A stretch of DNA of 7,621 nt from PUND01 sp046538345 (GTDB lineage: Bacteria; Planctomycetota; Phycisphaerae; SM23-33): assembly GCA_046538345.1 (NCBI GenBank), contig JBKHJB010000108.1, forward strand, positions 1 through 7,621, given 5' to 3'. The position numbers and the translations under genes are program-made. The notes under the pieces are model-generated. The model was not told where the DNA came from. It saw only the letters and a list, made by a program, of their open reading frames with translations, and made no database searches. Within the stretch, counting starts at the first letter, position 1; each line of letters begins with the position of its first letter. Positions 1 through 5,500 of this stretch are shown piece after piece.

Positions 1-732
1 GTAGCCGTCTCGAACTCGCTGCTGGAGTGCGCCGTAAAGGATCTTCTCGGCGATTCGGTCACCATTCTGCGATTGGCTGAGCCGGGGACCTGCCCGGGGC
101 ATTTCGCGGTTCGACCCAGCCAGATATCTCAACTCCGCGACTGTCGCCTCCTGTTACGCATGGATTTCCAGAAATCACTGGACGCCAAGCTATCGGGAGT
201 CTCGCGGCAGGGTCTGGAGATAAAAGAAGTCCGTCTCGGCGGCGGATTGTGCAGTCCGCCGACCTACATGGAGACCTGCCGCCAGACGGCCGACGCGCTG
301 GTAAGCACCGGGCTGATTGGCCGCGACCATGCCGAAGCACAACTCCGGAAAGTTTCCGAACGGATGGACTCCCTGTCGTCCCATGTCCGCAGCGCCACAG
401 TGTCCCTGCAGGACACACCTGTTCTCGCCAGCGTCCATCAGAAGGCGTTCTGTGAGTGGTTGGGTCTGAACGTCGTGGGAACGTTCCGCGGCGCGGACGT
501 GGAAGTGACGCGCCGGCTCCAGCAGGCGTACGAAGCGGCCCGGGACGCCGAGGTAAAAGTCGTCATCGCCAACCGCCCGGAAGGACGAAAGGCGGCCGAC
601 TTCCTCGCCGACCGTATCGACGGACAGGTTGTGGTGTTCGACAATTTTCCTGTGCTGGACGGGCGGCACGGGCACTTTGACGACCTGGTCGAGGACAATG
701 TCGCCCGGCTTCTGGAAGTGGCGGGGAAGTGA
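1..732 (+). CDS. Metal ABC transporter substrate-binding protein, ZnuA/TroA-like (5' partial)
   Basis: The frame is open from base 1 to the TGA at 730-732, giving 243 visible codons. The signal peptide and true start lie before the window; the TTG at 73 falls inside the conserved region and is not the start. The product should be the periplasmic or lipid-anchored receptor that delivers a divalent metal (Zn2+ or Mn2+) to the permease. The order of motifs follows the cluster A-I (ZnuA/TroA/MntC) fold. First comes PGTCPGHF with His at codon 34, matching the PH-F first ligand. After a helix rich in Ala, Arg and Gln comes SVHQKAF with His146 followed by WLGLNVVGTF, the third-ligand region. Last is GHFDDLVEDNVARL with Asp227, the C-terminal Asp ligand. 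The second canonical His (usual PHxWLxP) is absent; the equivalent stretch reads GLCSPP with Cys84. The protein lacks the His-rich loop of enterobacterial ZnuA. The ATPase and permease follow directly, which supports the role. Metal specificity is not decided by the sequence. Confidence 0.85.
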   Translation, partial: VAVSNSLLECAVKDLLGDSVTILRLAEPGTCPGHFAVRPSQISQLRDCRLLLRMDFQKSLDAKLSGVSRQGLEIKEVRLGGGLCSPPTYMETCRQTADALVSTGLIGRDHAEAQLRKVSERMDSLSSHVRSATVSLQDTPVLASVHQKAFCEWLGLNVVGTFRGADVEVTRRLQQAYEAARDAEVKVVIANRPEGRKAADFLADRIDGQVVVFDNFPVLDGRHGHFDDLVEDNVARLLEVAGK

Positions 733-1532
733 ACTCCACGGCCGTCAAATGCGACGAATTCTCAGTCGATGCCGGTTCACGGGAGGTTCTTCGCCTGGAG
801 GACCATTGCGTCGAGACCGGGCAGATGGTTGCTCTTCTCGGTCCCAACGGAGCGGGCAAGACCACCTACCTGCGCTGCCTTCTGGGGATGCAAAGCCACG
901 TCCGCGGCAGACTGGAAGTGCTCGGCGAAGACGTAACGTCGCTGGGCGCCGGCGAGATGGCCGCTCTGAGAAGGCGCATCGGCTATGTCCCGCAGATACT
1001 CCCGGCTCGCAGCGAGATGCCCCTTACTGTGCGCGAAGTGGTGGCCATCGGGCGCACCGGGGTTCGTGGGCTGCTGAGGCGGCTGAACAGCGAAGATTGG
1101 CGCATCGTCGATGAGTGGCTTGAACGCCTGGGGCTGGGTGCTCTGTCGCGACGCGGCTTCGGCGACATCTCCGGCGGCGAGCAGCGAAAGACACTCATCG
1201 CCCGCGCGATGGTGCAGCAACCCGAATTGCTCCTGCTGGACGAACCGACGGCCAATCTCGACCTGGGCCGACGCGAGAGAATCGTCGAGATCATCGACGA
1301 GCTGTACCATTCCATGGCGCTTACCGTAGTGCTGGTCTGCCACGAGCTGGAGGTCCTGCCGCCCGGCTGCGGAAGGGTCGTCGTACTGGAGGACGGTCGG
1401 GTTGTCGCCGACGGGCAGTGCAGCGAAGTTCTAACGACCGAACTTATAGAAGAGCTTTACGGACCCGGGCTGGACGTAGTGGGCAAATCGGGCCGATGGC
1501 TCGTCGTTCCACGGGAGGCGACCGATGTTTGA
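729..1532 (+). CDS. Metal ABC transporter ATP-binding protein (ZnuC/MntA-like)
   Basis: This is a cytoplasmic ATPase subunit of 267 residues, normal for this family, that drives the import of a divalent metal through the permease encoded next. All nucleotide-binding motifs are intact: Walker A GPNGAGKT at residues 38-45, Q-loop GYVPQ with Gln89, signature ISGGEQRK at 147-154, Walker B LLLLDEP at 167-173 with Glu172, D-loop ANLD at 175-178, and switch His205 in VCHEL. The GTG start at 729 overlaps the stop of the binding-protein gene in a GTGA arrangement, which gives the full N-terminal strand before Walker A and implies coupled translation. A purine-rich GGCGGGGA stretch just upstream may act as the ribosome binding site. 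The C-terminal part after the H-loop (residues 206-267) is short and carries the usual LEDGRVVADG segment. The protein is certainly an ABC ATPase; the metal assignment comes from its neighbours. Confidence 0.93.
   Translation: MNSTAVKCDEFSVDAGSREVLRLEDHCVETGQMVALLGPNGAGKTTYLRCLLGMQSHVRGRLEVLGEDVTSLGAGEMAALRRRIGYVPQILPARSEMPLTVREVVAIGRTGVRGLLRRLNSEDWRIVDEWLERLGLGALSRRGFGDISGGEQRKTLIARAMVQQPELLLLDEPTANLDLGRRERIVEIIDELYHSMALTVVLVCHELEVLPPGCGRVVVLEDGRVVADGQCSEVLTTELIEELYGPGLDVVGKSGRWLVVPREATDV
1513..1518 (+). promoter_or_regulatory. Ribosome binding site of the permease gene
   Basis: GGGAGG lies inside the end of the ATPase gene, six bases before the ATG at 1525. It fixes the permease start and shows that the 8-nt overlap with the ATPase gene is genuine. 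Confidence 0.7.
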
Positions 1533-2343
1533 CTTCGTCTTCTGGGGTTCGGTTCTCGCCGGAGGTCTGGTGGCCGGTGCTTCCAGCGGTCTGCTGAGCG
1601 TCTATATCGTGGGGATGAGGATACCTTTTCTCGGCATCTGCGTGGCGCATGCGGCTCTGGCGGGGGCGGTGTTCGGCGCACTTGCAGGACTCACCGGACC
1701 GGTGCTGTTGCTTCCGGCTCTTGGTGGGTCGGTGCTTACGGCGTTGGCGCTGGGGTTGGCCGACCCGCGAAAGCTGAACATGGACGCCAATGTCATCATG
1801 GGGCTGTTGTTTTCGGTCACGATGGGCCTGGCGTTCGTGGGGTTCGGGCTTTTCGCCGTCGTCGGCCGGGCCGACCATGATGTGCGCAGTTTGCTGTGGG
1901 GCAGCTTGACCTACTGCCGCTGGTCGGACGTCTGGATGATGTTGTCGGCGGGCGTCGCACTGGCGTTGTTTGTCACGTTGTTCAACAAGGAAATGCGAGC
2001 CATCTTGTTCTCGCGTACCGACGCCCAGGCCGCCGGCATCCGCGCCACGGGGGTCTGGACGGGCTTTCTGGTGCTCACCGCGACGCTTATGACGGTGAAC
2101 TTCCAGACAGTCGGCGGGCTGATGATATACAGTCTCATCAGCAACCCCGCGGCGGCGGCCTTTCAACTTGTCCGCGGTAGCGGACGGGCGGTGCTGCTGG
2201 CGATGGTCTTCGGCGCCGTCAGCGGTGTGGGAGGATTCCTCATCTCGGCCGTCACAGATATCCCCAGCGGTCCGGTAATCGTGCTGCTTTCGGCGAGTAT
2301 AGTGGCTGTTGCGGCCGCGGTCCGGTGGCTGGCACGGCGCTGA
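1525..2343 (+). CDS. Metal ABC transporter permease (ZnuB/MntB-like, ABC-3 family)
   Basis: This is an integral inner-membrane permease of 272 residues, the typical length of the ABC-3 (ZnuB/TroC/MntB) family. It forms the metal channel as a dimer bound to the ATPase. Hydrophobic stretches near residues 8-30, 38-54, 57-78, 90-113, 135-152, 176-214, 221-242 and 247-268 fit about eight membrane helices. Family marks are visible: CVAHAALAGAVFG at 39-51 (the S/A-HAA-aG motif), the polar loop FNKEMRAILFSRTDAQAAGI at 152-171, which holds the E-x-A-x-x-x-G-like coupling region, FQTVGGLMIYSLISNPAAAA at 193-212, and DIPSGPVIVLL at 245-255. The start ATG lies 8 nt inside the ATPase gene and is preceded by GGGAGG. 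The C-terminus ends in a basic RWLARR tail, as expected for a cytoplasmic end. The gene is the last of the operon; the next gene begins 215 nt downstream. Confidence 0.92.
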   Translation: MFDFVFWGSVLAGGLVAGASSGLLSVYIVGMRIPFLGICVAHAALAGAVFGALAGLTGPVLLLPALGGSVLTALALGLADPRKLNMDANVIMGLLFSVTMGLAFVGFGLFAVVGRADHDVRSLLWGSLTYCRWSDVWMMLSAGVALALFVTLFNKEMRAILFSRTDAQAAGIRATGVWTGFLVLTATLMTVNFQTVGGLMIYSLISNPAAAAFQLVRGSGRAVLLAMVFGAVSGVGGFLISAVTDIPSGPVIVLLSASIVAVAAAVRWLARR

Positions 2344-2360
2344 TTACGACCGAATTTGAC

Positions 2361-2399
2361 GCCAACAGTCCGCGAAACACTGCGATTTCTCTTGTTGGC
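2361..2399. repeat. 7-bp inverted repeat GCCAACA / TGTTGGC after the transporter operon
   Basis: GCCAACA at 2361-2367 is an exact reverse complement of TGTTGGC at 2393-2399, with a 25-nt loop that contains a small inner CGC/GCG pairing. It starts 18 nt after the permease stop. No T-run follows, so it is not a clear intrinsic terminator. Its right arm overlaps the putative -35 box of the next gene, so an operator is another possibility. The arms are short and chance is not excluded. Confidence 0.35.
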
Positions 2400-2420
2400 A
2401 GAAGGGGGCGGGGGTAAAAT
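2392..2420 (+). promoter_or_regulatory. Putative sigma70-like promoter of the giant surface-protein gene
   Basis: TTGTTG (2392-2397) is followed after 17 nt by TAAAAT (2415-2420). The -10 box matches five of six consensus bases, the -35 box matches three of six, and the spacing is ideal. Transcription would begin near 2427 and give a leader of about 130 nt. Planctomycete promoters often match the consensus poorly, so this is a candidate only. Confidence 0.4.
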
Positions 2421-2468
2421 CACATCCTCATAGTTCGTACTTCAACTCTGCCATCGTTTGGGTAAATG

Positions 2469-2502
2469 CTGAAGGTTCCTGGAGCACGGGGGGAAGCTTC
2501 GG
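2469..2502 (+). promoter_or_regulatory. Imperfect hairpin in the predicted 5' leader
   Basis: CTGAAGGTTCC (2469-2479) pairs with GGAAGCTTCGG (2492-2502). All positions pair except one central G-G mismatch, and one pair is a G-U. The loop is 12 nt. It lies between the putative promoter and the Shine-Dalgarno sequence, 56 nt before the start codon, and has no T-tract after it. It may act in mRNA stability or translation control; no known riboswitch class was recognised. Confidence 0.4.
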
Positions 2503-2542
2503 ATCCCGCACAGCAGGAGGAGATCCCGGGACGGCCAAGCCG

Positions 2543-2550
2543 AGGAAGGA
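2543..2550 (+). promoter_or_regulatory. Ribosome binding site deciding the ATG at 2559
   Basis: AGGAAGGA ends eight bases before the ATG at 2559. An in-frame ATG at 2466 comes directly after an in-frame TAA (2463-2465) but has no comparable purine-rich sequence before it, so the 2559 start is preferred. Confidence 0.65.
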
Positions 2551-2558
2551 ATGCGACC

Positions 2559-5500
2559 ATGCAGCCGGATGAAGCGCGCACTTCTGTGGAATATCACGAC
2601 GAATCCCCGTGCCGCCGGCAGTGGATAGGTCTGGAGCCGCTGGAGCCGAGGGTGCTGCTGTCGGCAGGTTCCACCATGATGGACTTTTCGGCGGCGTCGT
2701 ACCTCGGCGGATTGGGGGAGGATGCTGTCCGCGGAGTGGCGATACAGGATTCCGGTACCGTTGTACTGGCCGCCAATATCTCCGACGCCACACCGGGAGG
2801 TCTTTCGCCCACACTGCTGAACGACGCCACAGCCGATTCGCCGGGCGCCGTCATCCGCCTTTCGCAGGACGGCCAGACGGTTCTGTCGGTGACCCGACTG
2901 GCGGACAGGGTGCTGGACCTGGCCGTGGACGATAGCGGCAATCTGTACGTCGCTCAGTGGGAGCAGGGCTTCAGCAAGCTCAACTCCGCCGCGGATGAGA
3001 TTATCTGGTCCAAGACCACACTGGATTTGGGCTTCGACAACGTCCAGCGCATCGACGCCGGACCGTCGGGTTATTCAGCCGTTCTGGGAGGGGGCTTGCT
3101 GGACAGCGGCAGCAACCTGGGAAATCACGTCCGCGTATTCGACCCCGACGGAAACGAGCTGGGCGGAACCGACAGCGGCAAGTGGAAGAACGACGTCGCC
3201 ATACACGAACCGTCGGAGACTGTGGTCTATCTGGGCTACCGAAACGCAACAGACGGTGGATCGGGCTTGCCCGTGCAGATTTCCTATTACCGGGGGATGG
3301 AGTACGACGGCAATATCAAATACACCGGCTACGACTGGTCGGGGGACCCGGAATCGGACCGCTATCTGAACTCCCCCACCAACAACATGGCCGACACACG
3401 GGGATACCGTTGCTCCATCGGCGACGACGGTTACCTATACCTGGCGTTCGAGTCGGCCGGTGGGAATAACATCTTCCGTTACGACCCCTTTGATATAGAC
3501 CAGAGCATGAACCTCTCCGGCGCCGACCAGTGGCACAGCCCCTACAACATCAGCGACCAACATATCGCATACTTCGGCAGGTACCATCCGGATACCGGAG
3601 AGCTGGTGGTTGACCAGGACACCGGTAAGGCCGCCGGCACCCACTTCCTCACCCGTCTCAGCGACGGCTCGGCCAATACGGCCCGGGTGAAATTGGGCGA
3701 CATTCAGGCCGATGCGTCGGGACGAGTGTATCTGACCGGCAACAGCGCGTGGGGCCTGCCGCTATCCACGCATCCGGAGGATCCCGACGGAACGAGCTTC
3801 AACCCCGGGGTCAACGGCAACTATCTGGGGGGTGGGTATCTTCTGGTTATGGGCTCGACCTTCTCCAGCAGGATATATTCCACGCGCCTCACAGGCGGAT
3901 GGGCGCACGCCGTGGCGGCGGCAGAGCTGCCCGACGGGCAGGTGCACGTCGCGTTCGGGGGCTCTACCGACAACGAGCTGTACGTTGTGGACGGCGACCA
4001 GATGGCATCCGGCGGGGGAACCGACGGCTGGTATGGGATAGTACCCGATGCCGGCGGCGACAATGCCAACAATCCGCCAACGGCCGATTTCACCAGGGCT
4101 AGCGCCGGGTCGAGCGACGGCTCGACCACTATTGAGTTCGACGCGGGCGCCTCCAGCGACCCCGACGGCGACCCGCTGAGTTATATCTGGCACTTCGGAG
4201 ACGGAACGCGGGCAACCGGACAGGTCGTGCAGCACACATTCGACGTCGGCGGCAGCAAGACGGTCACGCTTATCGTCCGCGACGACGCCACCGGCTGGTC
4301 TACCCTCTCCAGTACCGTCGGAGCGCCGAATGCGGCTATGTCCATTACGCCTCGCACGGGAACAGCACCGGTCGAGATGACCTTCGACGCAAGTGGAACT
4401 ACAGACCCCGACGACGATCTCGCCGACCTGACCTTCGAGTGGGATTTCGGCGACGGAAACACCGCCACCGGGCAGATCGTCACGCACACGTTCGAGCGTG
4501 GCGGGGTCTTCAACGTCCGCCTGACCGCGACCGACCCATACGGCGGAGCCGGTGTAACGGAGGAGTATGTCGGGGTCGCCACGCCCGGCGGAATAAGCGT
4601 GCGACTGGACTTTCAAAGCTCCGAAAGCAACCCCGCGCCTGGATACATCGGCGTTCCGCTGGTGGAATACGACACTCAGAGGGGGTACGGCTGGAAGGAA
4701 ATCACAGGCGATTTCGGGACCAGTAGCTACACCGGCGACGCCCTTTACAGTGATTATCACCACTTCAGCAAATATCCGTCCAACCCCATGGACGGCACGT
4801 TCCTGCTGGACATACCCGACGGAACGTACACCGTCCTGGCAAGGTTCAGCCACAAGGACTCGCACTCCTTCCCCGGCGTAACGGCAGAGGGCATGCGCGA
4901 GACCGGTTCCATATACGGCGCCGAGAACCTGAATGTCACAAAGACCTTTGACGTGACCGTCGAGGACGGCCGGCTCGAGTTCGATTTCATCCGGCCGTAC
5001 TGGTTTGTCTCCGGACTGGAGATCTTCGATACAGGACCGTCCAACCAGCCGAATCCCTCCAACAGCTTCGTCATAGACCCGAACTTCGGCGAAAGTCCGC
5101 TGGAGGTCGGTTTCAGGGCGCTGGGCGAGGAAGACGGGTCACTTACCTACGAATGGGACTTCGGCGACGGCGCCTTCGGTGCCGGCAGGGAGGTTTCCCA
5201 CACATACTCCGACGCCGGCGATTACAACGTCACACTGACGGTCTCCGGGGCAGGTACGTCCGGGACCATAGTCAACTTTGGCGGGGATTACGTTGCCTCC
5301 GGCGTCGGCATCAACGAACGAAGGATCCTTAACATCGATGCCGACGGTGACGGCGAGGCCGACGACAGCGTAACGACGACCGATTTCGGAATCGAACCCG
5401 GCGCGCCGTTCATCGACGTCGGCAATGGCACGCCTGGCGGCAGAATCTACGGCGGCATCGCCGGTATCCGTATAGGCGACCCAACCGGCGGCGGATTCTC

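Noticed and set aside
73..75. TTG as the start of the binding-protein gene
   Set aside because: Conserved family sequence (VAVSNSLLECAVKDLLG) precedes it in frame up to the window edge, so the true start is upstream.
1444..2166. Antisense frame of 240 codons opposite the permease
   Set aside because: Its translation is a His/Arg/Gln-rich low-complexity mirror of hydrophobic permease codons, so it is not a gene.
2356..2361. TTGACG as a -35 box
   Set aside because: It is close to consensus, but no -10-like hexamer lies 16-18 nt downstream (ACTGCG region).
2502..2528. Direct repeat GATCCCG at 2502-2508 and 2522-2528
   Set aside because: Seven bases repeated once in a GC-rich leader are easily due to chance, and there is no symmetry typical of an operator.
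2494..2530. AAGCTT, GGATCC and CCCGGG close together, like a cloning linker
   Set aside because: Three six-base palindromes in 37 bp look like vector polylinker sequence, but the flanks read smoothly into natural planctomycete-like sequence and no vector sequence is present. Chance in GC-rich DNA explains it.
2551..2628. ATG at 2551 opening a 25-codon frame before the giant gene
   Set aside because: It is out of frame with the giant gene, its product is Arg-rich with no known motif, and the spacing from the Shine-Dalgarno sequence is too short. A leader peptide is not supported.
3762..4865. Long antisense open frame (367 codons) on the - strand
   Set aside because: It lies fully inside the giant + strand gene, whose frame gives recognisable PKD and propeller motifs. 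The antisense product shows no domain and is a by-product of GC-rich codon use.
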